Shown here piece after piece: positions 36,401-39,514 of a stretch of 39,514 bases of DNA (position 1 is its first letter; every line of letters begins with the position of its first letter). The notes under the pieces were generated by a model. That model was given only the letters and a program-made list of their open reading frames with translations. It did no database searches and was not told the origin of the DNA. Made by a program: the position numbers and the translations under genes. The DNA comes from Priapulus caudatus. Taxonomy: Eukaryota > Priapulida > Priapulimorpha > Priapulimorphida > Priapulidae. The stretch covers positions 22,812-62,325 of the forward strand of contig NW_014577759.1 in assembly GCF_000485595.1 (NCBI RefSeq), written 5' to 3'.

Positions 36401-37764
36401 ATCAAGCATGCAAGTGTGAAAGATGACATTGACAAAAACACCTCGGACATCATTCACGATTTATAGTTTGTTCAACAGTTACTACGGGATGCCGCACTAC
36501 AACATTTTTCGGACAAGCAGGAGTCAGTGAAACAGTCTTATTTTTATTTTTTTGTCAGGGCTGGTAAATTATGGTGAGGGCTGGTAAACAAACTGCGGTT
36601 ACCAGCCCTCTGGGCCGGAGCAAAAAAATCTGAATTTCATGCCTTGATATAGCTATAAAGAACTGTTTGAAAAGTCGATGAGCAATTTCAGCAAAATTAA
36701 ACATTCATAATCATTGCTACCTGCTCTTGACACTATGATGCCATTGACAAGTTTGGTTCCTTCCACTTCTTCATCTGATGGTATTCCATCTTCTTCCTCA
36801 CTGTCGCTATTGCTGAAATTAAAATAAATGACTTAGCACATGGTACCGCTGATGAGTAGCGTAGCAAACGTCTAGGATGAAGACGCCATACCTCAACACG
36901 AGTACATACGACATATGCCAAAATTCCACCAGTACATAATCAGCATTCAGTTGGCTGCTTCAGAGTCAAAAAACCATCACACACAAATTATGATAAAAAT
37001 AATCTATTTTTTATATGTTCATGGGTCGAAATCATAAGGGGCGCGCGGGCCCGATGCCCGTATTTTAAGGCTCGGGCCTGACATTTCAAATACTAGCAAG
37101 CCCTACGAGCCTGTAGAAAATCCACCCCAGCAAGCAAAATCGTCCCCGGCATGCCAGCGAGGATGAAAAGTTACCCCAGTATCGCTCACTTGTGTCAAGT
37201 TGTCCATAACAGGATATGAAAATAATATTATAATTGTTTATTTTTTAAATATGCTGCAGTATCCAGGGACTGATGCGGGCCTGTAATTTGCCTGGCGAGC
37301 CTGTAAAATCCCTTACCTACATGCCCGGCTGGCCTGTAAATTTTCAAACTAATTTCTACCCCTGATGTCAATAATCATTTTGGAAGGTAAGAGCAACAAA
37401 CTTGTCAGGTGGATTTAACAGAATATATATATAGTTCGAAATATGTGAAGAGATAAAACAATGATCCTTAACATGGTTACCAATGCAAACATTGTGTAAA
37501 TTGTATCATACTCCATCTGTAATCCCCACACCAGTAGCAATTCTAGTTACATTCAACCAGAGTTTACAATAGCTTAATGAGGCAGTTTGTCACAATCATA
37601 GCTCACCTTTCTGCTTCACGTAAAATTTTCTCAACATGCTTTGTGAGATAGTCAAGATTTAGGGCCTGCTCCAATCGTTGGATATGCGGGGGCTTTGCCA
37701 ACATGCCATCCACCATGTCCAAATTTGCAATTGATGTCTGACCACCATGCCCATTGTCTGACAT
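9287..37764 (-). CDS. INO80: INO80 chromatin-remodelling ATPase, 34 coding exons, 1470 aa
   Basis: INO80 is the Snf2-family ATPase that scaffolds the nuclear INO80 complex, sliding nucleosomes and exchanging H2A.Z. Joined exons give 4413 nt with every phase matching. Domain order is: N-terminal AKPP..LEQAL motif (23-34), acidic stretch (53-75), KSRKWLK block (100-106), basic linker, HSA region (about 276-360, [13 protein letters not shown]) that in known INO80 binds actin/Arp4/Arp8, Snf2 lobe 1 with DEMGLGKT (500-507, Walker K506), LDEAQ (610-614) and [10 protein letters not shown] (636-645), a long insertion (about 785-1060) that in known INO80 binds RUVBL1/2, lobe 2 with [30 protein letters not shown] and [11 protein letters not shown] (1182-1192), then a basic/Ser-Pro-rich tail with AT-hooks at about 1295-1302 and 1374-1379. 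Human INO80 is about 1556 residues. The last exon region contains an assembly duplication (see 16254-19002). Confidence 0.96.
9524..9727. mobile_element. MITE with TACTGTATAC termini, INO80 last intron
   Basis: About 25 bp at each end (9524-9548 and 9703-9727) are imperfect inverted complements sharing TACTGTATAC and TTTCGCG. Inside is a direct repeat of GACTTGACAGACA. It starts 77 bp from the last-exon acceptor. Confidence 0.6.
10553..11246 (+). mobile_element. Interspersed repeat family A, copy 1 (INO80 last intron)
   Basis: Highly similar, in the same orientation, to 30957-31671. Shared landmarks are CCCTCCTCTTGAGGGTC, a poly-C tract (11104-11119), ACGGACGCAC repeats, and the end CGATTCTACAAGCTGCAT..GATGAGCTA. 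Similarity may begin as early as 10078 (partner 30606), where GCTCATCT mirrors the AGATGAGC end. No transposase ORF is seen. Confidence 0.8.
11597..11764 (-). CDS. INO80: INO80 exon 33 (residues 1362-1417), second AT-hook
   Basis: [20 protein letters not shown] holds an AT-hook (1374-1379) identical to the RGRPKGSG in vertebrate INO80, followed by an Ala-rich segment ([14 protein letters not shown]). The acceptor TTTCTGTATGGCAG sits just inside an ORF that would otherwise begin MA. Confidence 0.88.
11765..12754. other. INO80 intron 32, nothing identified
   Basis: AT-rich, with no element ends or supported exon. A 30-nt open stretch near 11972-12005 was considered and rejected as an exon. Confidence 0.6.
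12755..12836 (-). CDS. INO80: INO80 exon 32 (residues 1335-1361)
   Basis: It encodes [20 protein letters not shown], an acidic stretch reminiscent of the SSDMLVIVDD region of vertebrate INO80. The acceptor TTATTTTAG and donor GTAAGC are strong and the phases fit (0 in, 1 out). Confidence 0.82.
12942..13826. mobile_element. Element with TTTGTTTGCCCTCACC termini containing a large hairpin
   Basis: Perfect 16-bp inverted ends (12942-12957 and 13811-13826) enclose a second inverted repeat with arms of about 150 bp (13241-13390 and 13605-13763), nearly identical apart from a small indel and a few substitutions. There are 214 bp between the inner arms. The inner hairpin may be a later insertion. 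No coding capacity. Confidence 0.75.
13827..14653. other. Part of INO80 intron 31, nothing identified
   Basis: No exon and no element ends are seen. Near 14430-14570 there are three loose repeats of a CACGGTACATCTAT-like phrase. Confidence 0.5.
14654..14773 (-). CDS. INO80: INO80 exon 31 (residues 1295-1334), first AT-hook
   Basis: It starts RGPGRPRK, a clear AT-hook (GRP core 1298-1300), then [11 protein letters not shown] and a Ser-rich end. Phase 0 at both ends; the donor is GTAATG. Confidence 0.82.
15212..15339 (-). CDS. INO80: INO80 exon 30 (residues 1252-1294)
   Basis: The acceptor CATATACAG (ending at 15340) keeps the frame into a Lys/Arg-rich helix ([14 protein letters not shown]), matching KERKRKREKY. 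The donor GTGGGA follows KPVK. The frame stays open for 45 more codons into the intron, so retention could give an alternative C-terminus. Confidence 0.82.
15531..15633 (-). CDS. INO80: INO80 exon 29 (residues 1218-1251)
   Basis: [20 protein letters not shown] then [14 protein letters not shown], the conserved post-helicase block. The donor GTGAGC follows a seven-A run, phase 1. Confidence 0.96.
16254..17624. repeat. First copy of a 1.35-kb near-identical direct duplication
   Basis: It matches 17653-19002 almost base for base, the differences being mostly single-base indels. It contains exon 28 and part of a CAGCCCTCGACACT element. It ends directly at the N gap, and the second copy starts directly after it. 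Confidence 0.95.
16324..16482 (-). CDS. INO80: INO80 exon 28, intact copy (residues 1165-1217), motif VI
   Basis: [20 protein letters not shown] then [17 protein letters not shown] and [13 protein letters not shown]. This is the motif VI helicase signature. A second, indel-damaged copy lies at 17722-17878 beyond the N gap. Confidence 0.96.
17628..17652. other. Assembly gap, 25 Ns
   Basis: A run of exactly 25 N. The flanking sequences are two copies of one segment, so the true gap is probably negative, that is, an unmerged overlap. Confidence 0.95.
17653..19002. repeat. Second copy of the 1.35-kb duplication
   Basis: It starts GCGACCTATTAACTGC, matching 16254 onward, and loses similarity after the AT microsatellite at about 19002, exactly where copy 1 runs into the Ns. 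It carries the damaged exon copy. Confidence 0.95.
17722..17878 (-). pseudogene. INO80: Second, frameshifted copy of INO80 exon 28 (probable assembly duplicate)
   Basis: It aligns to 16324-16482 along its full length, but with several 1-2-nt insertions and deletions (around the DWNP, KQVVVY, KDTIEE and REKSE codons), so no frame stays open. The splice sites are kept. Small indels in exon and intron alike point to sequence error at a contig end rather than decay of a true second exon. Confidence 0.85.
18229..19161. mobile_element. Element with CAGSCYTCGAC termini (left end also at 16832)
   Basis: CAGCCCTCGACACTAACG at the left resembles the complement of the right end near 19145-19161 (CAGGCTTCGACGCTTA read on the minus strand). 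Internal GGACAAGT and GTTGCCC phrases occur near both ends. A smaller nested inverted repeat (GTATTTACTCGTCTATAA against a similar minus-strand phrase) lies at about 18695-18786. Confidence 0.45.
19162..20408. other. Remaining part of INO80 intron 27, nothing identified
   Basis: No supported exon, RNA gene or element ends are seen. Confidence 0.5.
20409..20481 (-). CDS. INO80: INO80 exon 27 (residues 1140-1164), motif V
   Basis: [20 protein letters not shown] then ADT. The donor GTAAGT sits where vertebrate INO80 continues with [10 protein letters not shown]. Confidence 0.97.
20874..20968 (-). CDS. INO80: INO80 exon 26 (residues 1109-1139)
   Basis: [20 protein letters not shown] then [11 protein letters not shown], the conserved lobe-2 block. 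Phase 2 out. Confidence 0.97.
21263..21390 (-). CDS. INO80: INO80 exon 25 (residues 1066-1108), lobe 2 motif IV
   Basis: [20 protein letters not shown] then [17 protein letters not shown]. The acceptor is TTACTACAG and the donor GTACGT. Confidence 0.97.
21799..22012 (-). CDS. INO80: INO80 exon 24 (residues 995-1065), end of insertion
   Basis: [16 protein letters not shown] and the later [18 protein letters not shown] align with YCNDRSAEYERR and GGLWSIRPQNGWSFIRIPG. It is GC-rich compared with the introns. Confidence 0.93.
22257..22322 (-). CDS. INO80: INO80 exon 23, 66-nt (residues 973-994)
   Basis: [14 protein letters not shown] precedes the CPDRSA block, as LPSFLCVASPRV does in vertebrates. 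Phase 0 at both ends; the donor is GTAAGG. Confidence 0.82.
22709..22772 (+). repeat. Perfect 32-bp tandem duplication beside the exon 22 donor
   Basis: Two identical units beginning AAATGTGGTGCTTTTCTG lie back to back, followed by AAAT of a third. It is intronic, 15 bp from the donor at 22786-22787. Confidence 0.9.
22788..22998 (-). CDS. INO80: INO80 exon 22 (residues 902-972), variable part of insertion
   Basis: [20 protein letters not shown] begins the exon; the rest is poorly conserved. The donor (GTAGTG) is 15 bp from a 32-bp tandem duplication in the intron. The exact 3' limit is less certain than for other exons. Confidence 0.8.
23491..23574 (-). CDS. INO80: INO80 exon 21 (residues 874-901), insertion
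   Basis: [20 protein letters not shown] corresponds to the RWLALFLSLKASYRLH helix. Acceptor GTTTAAG is weak, but the phase and alignment fit. Confidence 0.85.
23891..23984 (-). CDS. INO80: INO80 exon 20 (residues 843-873), insertion
   Basis: [20 protein letters not shown] matches [17 protein letters not shown] in vertebrate INO80. The acceptor is CACTACAG and the donor GTAAAG. Confidence 0.95.
24000..24190. repeat. ATGTAT/ATGC-rich and TTTA microsatellite patch
   Basis: Runs of CATGCATG-type sequence, then TATATA and (TTTA)n. It lies just upstream (in gene sense) of the exon 20 acceptor. Confidence 0.8.
24313..24420 (-). CDS. INO80: INO80 exon 19 (residues 807-842), insertion
   Basis: [19 protein letters not shown] aligns with the LSPFAPDYIQRSLF segment of the insertion. 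Phase 1 at both ends. Confidence 0.9.
24701..24800 (-). CDS. INO80: INO80 exon 18 (residues 774-806), start of insertion
   Basis: [12 protein letters not shown] marks the last lobe-1/2 hinge motif before the long INO80-specific insertion. The preceding intron (24801-26528) is 1.7 kb and full of repeats. Confidence 0.96.
25023..25950 (+). mobile_element. Interspersed repeat family B, copy 1, with internal inverted repeat
   Basis: It begins with a CAGTTGTCGCCAACTACATG phrase followed by TATCCCCCGTGATCTAG, and ends in a hairpin around GTATCCCC..GGGGATAC before AATTA. The same start and end occur at 31862-32384. This copy is longer because of an inverted repeat (about 25411-25505 and 25738-25860, sharing GGTGTGGGCGGAGTCATC) around an AT-rich core. 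Confidence 0.75.
26062..26314. repeat. Inverted repeat CTGAAAAGTTGCGCA in INO80 intron 17
   Basis: Perfect 15-bp arms (26062-26076 and 26300-26314), with a 223-bp interior. Probably another MITE; the element limits were not resolved. Confidence 0.6.
26529..26696 (-). CDS. INO80: INO80 exon 17 (residues 718-773)
   Basis: [20 protein letters not shown], then [11 protein letters not shown], and [12 protein letters not shown] at the end, which continues into VCNHPELFE of exon 18. Confidence 0.97.
26852..26937 (-). CDS. INO80: INO80 exon 16 (residues 689-717)
   Basis: [20 protein letters not shown] then ENELSEK. The acceptor CTTTTTTAG completes a Lys codon; the donor is GTATTA. Confidence 0.97.
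27095..27212 (-). CDS. INO80: INO80 exon 15 (residues 650-688)
   Basis: [19 protein letters not shown] and [13 protein letters not shown] match the conserved lobe-1 end of INO80. Phase 0 in, phase 1 out. Confidence 0.97.
27424..27508 (-). CDS. INO80: INO80 exon 14 (residues 621-649), motif III
   Basis: It encodes [20 protein letters not shown] then IQNSMAE, Snf2 motif III. The acceptor is GTGTTTCAG and the donor GTAAGA. Confidence 0.97.
27647..27855 (-). CDS. INO80: INO80 exon 13 (residues 552-620), DEAQ box
   Basis: [12 protein letters not shown] opens the exon, with [15 protein letters not shown] and [12 protein letters not shown] (motif II, D611 E612). INO80 and its close relatives use DEAQ or DEAH here. 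Confidence 0.97.
27985..28060. repeat. (TA)n microsatellite in INO80 intron 12
   Basis: Two TA-rich runs are separated by GTTAAGAGT, between exons 12 and 13. Confidence 0.9.
28111..28415 (-). CDS. INO80: INO80 exon 12 (residues 450-551), Walker A
   Basis: [10 protein letters not shown], then [20 protein letters not shown], then [11 protein letters not shown] (motif I, K506), and APASTLHNW (motif Ia). This is the largest exon. The donor GTTAGC follows FVPKMK. Confidence 0.97.
28648..28770 (-). CDS. INO80: INO80 exon 11 (residues 409-449)
   Basis: A Lys/Glu-rich linker ([22 protein letters not shown]) corresponds to ALKNAENAYHIHQARTRSFDE. The acceptor TGTTATCTAG adds AG to the split codon; the donor is GTTTGT. 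Confidence 0.9.
28880..29075 (-). CDS. INO80: INO80 exon 10 (residues 344-408)
   Basis: It encodes [20 protein letters not shown], a strongly conserved INO80 block after the HSA, and a following INIGGA-like segment ending NDEDY. The donor is GTAAGT, phase 1. Confidence 0.96.
29076..29655. other. INO80 intron 9, possible hAT fragment
   Basis: Near 29184 the phrase AGAGGTGTAACTATTCACCG resembles ends of hAT-type MITEs, but I could not find a matching opposite end. No exon is seen. Confidence 0.35.
29656..29859 (-). CDS. INO80: INO80 exon 9 (residues 276-343), HSA core
   Basis: It contains [13 protein letters not shown] and [18 protein letters not shown], near-identical to the HSA core of animal INO80, which binds actin and Arp subunits. 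Phase 0 at both ends; the donor is GTTCGT. Confidence 0.96.
30957..31671 (+). mobile_element. Interspersed repeat family A, copy 2 (INO80 intron 8)
   Basis: Partner of 10553-11246, with the same order of landmarks, including TTGACCTTTGACC, a poly-C tract and an expanded ACGCACGG tandem run. It ends 54 bp before the exon 8 donor. Confidence 0.8.
31725..31778 (-). CDS. INO80: INO80 exon 8, 54-nt (residues 258-275)
   Basis: It encodes [18 protein letters not shown], the start of the HSA-proximal helix (compare KQKASARN). The acceptor TGATTTTAG and donor GTGAGT are good. The exon lies between two transposon copies, about 54 and 84 bp away. Confidence 0.85.
31862..32384 (+). mobile_element. Interspersed repeat family B, copy 2 (INO80 intron 7)
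   Basis: Short form of the family at 25023-25950, with the same opening phrase and the terminal hairpin TATCCCCGCC..GGGGGATA. It begins 84 bp from the exon 8 acceptor. The repeated phrase GGTCAATTAGGGG occurs inside. Confidence 0.75.
32385..33281. other. Rest of INO80 intron 7, nothing identified
   Basis: AT-rich, no supported exon. GCCAACATTTGCTTGCCTTA at about 32391 is roughly inverted at about 32808-32829 (AAGGCTAGCAAACGTTGGC), so 32391-32829 may be another inverted-repeat element of about 440 bp. Confidence 0.4.
33282..33416 (-). CDS. INO80: INO80 exon 7 (residues 213-257)
   Basis: It encodes a basic segment ending [15 protein letters not shown], matching RRRKVWLSIVKKELPK of vertebrate INO80. 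The acceptor is TTTGCTGCAG and the donor GTGACA. Confidence 0.9.
34109..34173 (-). CDS. INO80: INO80 exon 6 (residues 191-212)
   Basis: This short Lys-rich exon ([15 protein letters not shown]) corresponds to the AKLKKVKKK region. Phase 1 in, phase 0 out, donor GTAAAT. Confidence 0.85.
34444..34618 (+). mobile_element. 175-bp MITE with CAGTG termini and TA target sites (pogo/Tigger-like?)
   Basis: CAGTGTAGACCC at 34444 and GAGTTCCACTG at 34608-34618 are imperfect inverted ends, flanked by TA on both sides. The interior is free of ORFs. TA duplication with CAGTG ends fits Tc/mariner pogo-type MITEs, by inference. A degraded partner lies at 3300-3439. Confidence 0.65.
34631..34760 (-). CDS. 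INO80: INO80 exon 5 (residues 148-190)
   Basis: It encodes [13 protein letters not shown], the conserved QYQYYSAGLLS block, then a Lys-rich GPKKKQ segment. The donor GTAATA is followed 10 bp later by a transposon end. Confidence 0.92.
35086..35413. mobile_element. MITE with TAGGCCAAA termini, INO80 intron 4
   Basis: The ends of about 30 bp (35086-35119 and 35384-35413) are inverted complements sharing GGCCAAA, a long A/T run, GGTGT and CCGGT. The interior is A-rich. It stops 33 bp from the exon 4 donor. Confidence 0.7.
35447..35569 (-). CDS. INO80: INO80 exon 4 (residues 107-147)
   Basis: It encodes [13 protein letters not shown] then [17 protein letters not shown], the acidic-serine patch followed by the His/Lys-rich helix of INO80. 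Its donor GTCTGT is 34 bp from a MITE terminus. Confidence 0.9.
35853..35920 (-). CDS. INO80: INO80 exon 3 (residues 84-106), KSRKWLK block
   Basis: This 68-nt exon was found because exons 2 and 4 do not join in frame. It encodes [15 protein letters not shown], matching the [13 protein letters not shown] block of vertebrate INO80, and restores phase 0. The acceptor is TTTTTCTTCAG and the donor GTATGT. Confidence 0.9.
36185..36648. mobile_element. Inverted-repeat element with TCAGGGC..AAATTTAG ends, INO80 intron 2
   Basis: TCAGGGCGCCAAATTTAG on the left resembles the complement of the right end (TCAAGGCATGAAATTCAG), with TATA on both sides. The interior has ACCAGCCCTC and its complements. Probably a hAT-type MITE. 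Confidence 0.55.
36721..36812 (-). CDS. INO80: INO80 exon 2 (residues 53-83), acidic
   Basis: The acceptor TTTTAATTTCAG completes a Ser codon, followed by [18 protein letters not shown], the acidic stretch found after the N-terminal motif in INO80. The donor is GTAGCA, phase 1. Confidence 0.85.
37019..37365. mobile_element. Inverted-repeat element with TCAKGGGT ends, INO80 intron 1
   Basis: TCATGGGTCGAAATCA (from 37019) resembles the complement of the right end (TCAGGGGTAGAAATTA, to 37365). The interior repeats GCCCG and GGCCTGTAAA phrases. Confidence 0.5.
37607..37764 (-). CDS. INO80: INO80 exon 1 (residues 1-52 plus two bases)
   Basis: The start ATG at 37764 gives [27 protein letters not shown] then aligns with the AKPLYLQYLERAL region of vertebrate INO80. 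The donor GTGAGC follows AG. An in-frame upstream methionine would lie beyond a probable acceptor (TTCAG at about 37774), so a non-coding first exon upstream is likely. Confidence 0.88.
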
Positions 37765-39514
37765 CCCTACAACTGAATTTTCAATCAAATAAAAATAATT
37801 ATTAAATAAAAAGAGAACATTAGTAGTTACATCACTCTTAATGAACATTACACAGTAAATGTAGCAATATTTTGTACTAAAATATAGTTAAACAAGTAAG
37901 TAAAGGGGTTAGCAAAAATTAATGATAGTAATAACATCTTAACCAGTTTAATGTGTTGTTAGCTAGATTATGAAATAGTTTTTAAGAATGAGAAAGAAGA
38001 GAATGAGAAGGCAAAGAAGAGAAGCTGAAGAAAAAAAAAAGAAGAGGAAGAGGAAGAAGCAGAAGAAGATGACAACGAATAAGAAAAAAAAGAAAAGGAC
38101 AATGATGAGTCGACGATGATAAAGAAGAAGAAATAACGTTTCTGCACAGTTAGGTACTCATCCCAGAAGAAGAAGAGTTTGACAGGCATTAGTATGAGCC
38201 AATATTGTATATATTATTAGACAGGCATATGCGAATAACAAAATAGTGGTAGCCAATACTTTAGAAAACATTTGAAAAGAAACACCAAAAATCCCTGCAT
38301 TCACATCTTGGTACAAACACTGAACCTGACATGGTGCACTTCAATTTCTGATTAAACCCAAAGCAACAATTGCCATGCCTAAAAATAGAAAATTGGATGC
38401 TTGCAACCCTACGTCTGATGTAGTATTAATCCCATCATGTATGTACCGATGTTGTGATTTACCCAACTTTGCCACGGCTCAATCGTAAGTTTGATCCCCA
38501 GTCTTCTATATAATTATGGTGTTTAAACCAAAACTGTGCTTAGTCCAGTGGAGGCCACTCACAGATCAAAATTTGGACTGGTCAGATCAAAGCACGTAGA
38601 CCACTAGGCACACAGGGCTAACTAACAATAACTTAGCCTACAACCTAATGAAGGAAGCAGCCAGGGAGCATCGGAGGCAATTCCCCTCGAACCAGACAAT
38701 CATGCTAGCAAAGTAAAACAGCCAGTGCTCTTTTGGACACCCCAGCAATAAGGGTTGCCCGTTTCTGCATACCCTGTGCCTGTGGCAGAGCAAAGAGCTA
38801 TTACATGGGTAGACAAGAGTAGAGCTATCATTGCCAATGACATGTCAATGACATACGTTGCATAGTTCAATACTAGCTGTGTGGCTTTTCACTTTTTTTC
38901 AGCATTGTAATTTGTAATTTGTAGTACTACTACTACTAGTACTAGTAGTAGTGCACTAAAGTTAGACCAATAAAGTGTGCCCTAAAAAATTTTATATTCT
39001 GATGTTATTTTAGGGCCCAATAACCTTCCATAGACAAAACCTGTGAATTCAGTCGTGCAAAATGCACAACAACCTTTTCACTATTTACGGCCGTGTTACA
39101 TAGAAAATCAAAGAAATACCTAAAGCCGTCGCTTTATTAACATCTTACCTACATTACAAAACACTTGTCATGCAGTATTCTCCTCTTTAATCACGTTTAT
39201 TTTATTATAACATCATGACATAAAAATCATGCAAACTTCGCTACACAACAATGTCCTTACAACTTTGCCGCTCAAACCATGTGAAACCACATTGGCATAG
39301 ATTCAGTGGCATAGCTAGTGATGCTAGCAAAACAACACATTGGAGAACACGATTCATGGGCCAGCATGAACGGTTGTGCAGGCTTGTTTGGAAATTGGCC
39401 TAAATTTTATTCATGAAATTTTACCAACTTTTGTCACAATCTACTTTCTGTGGTAATTACACAGGTCAAACTGCCTATAGCATAACTTTTTCAGTTGCAT
39501 ACTAAAAGTAATCA
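37765..39514. other. Upstream flank of INO80, no gene seen
   Basis: A polypurine (GAA-rich) tract at about 37985-38134 and a TAG/CTA tract at about 38921-38952 are the only notable features. The INO80 promoter and any non-coding first exon should lie here but cannot be pinpointed. Confidence 0.5.

Noticed and set aside
37968-38189. Ser/Phe-rich open frame upstream of INO80
   Set aside because: It is the complement of a polypurine GAA tract. The composition is pure low complexity and there is no start context or splice support.

Overview
This window is eukaryotic nuclear DNA from an invertebrate animal. Two intron-containing genes can be read, AT-rich short inverted-repeat transposons fill the introns and intergenic DNA, and there is no operon structure. 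The proteins are of animal type, but I cannot place the phylum. A sponge or another early-branching marine invertebrate is a guess only.

Layout. Positions 1-4126 (+ strand) hold a three-exon ChaC/CHAC1-type gamma-glutamylcyclotransferase gene (276 codons). Its upstream DNA has two perfect CRE palindromes, a 37-bp direct repeat, short upstream ORFs and a probable 5'UTR intron. Positions 4127-9286 lie between two convergent genes. They hold several inverted-repeat elements, one of them inserted inside another with a clean 9-bp target duplication, and one weak unassigned candidate exon. Positions 9287-37764 (- strand) hold the complete coding region of INO80, the Snf2-family ATPase of the INO80 chromatin remodeller. 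I assembled 34 coding exons by hand. Every junction is GT-AG, all phases agree, and they total 4413 nt (1470 residues plus stop). Positions 37765-39514 are the upstream flank of INO80 with no gene that I can see.

The INO80 protein runs in this order: N-terminal LERAL-like motif and acidic stretch, basic linker, HSA region, Snf2 ATPase lobe 1, a long INO80-type insertion, lobe 2 with the HRLGQ motif, then a basic and low-complexity tail with two AT-hooks.

There is one assembly problem inside INO80. A 25-N gap at 17628-17652 is flanked by two near-identical 1.35-kb segments (16254-17624 and 17653-19002). Each carries the same exon, intact in the first copy and broken by small indels in the second. 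The likeliest cause is two overlapping contig ends that were not merged.

The two genes have no evident functional link: one degrades glutathione in the cytosol and the other remodels chromatin in the nucleus. I found no CRISPR array, bacterial-type defence system, rRNA or tRNA. Most of the unusual structure here is transposon-derived.
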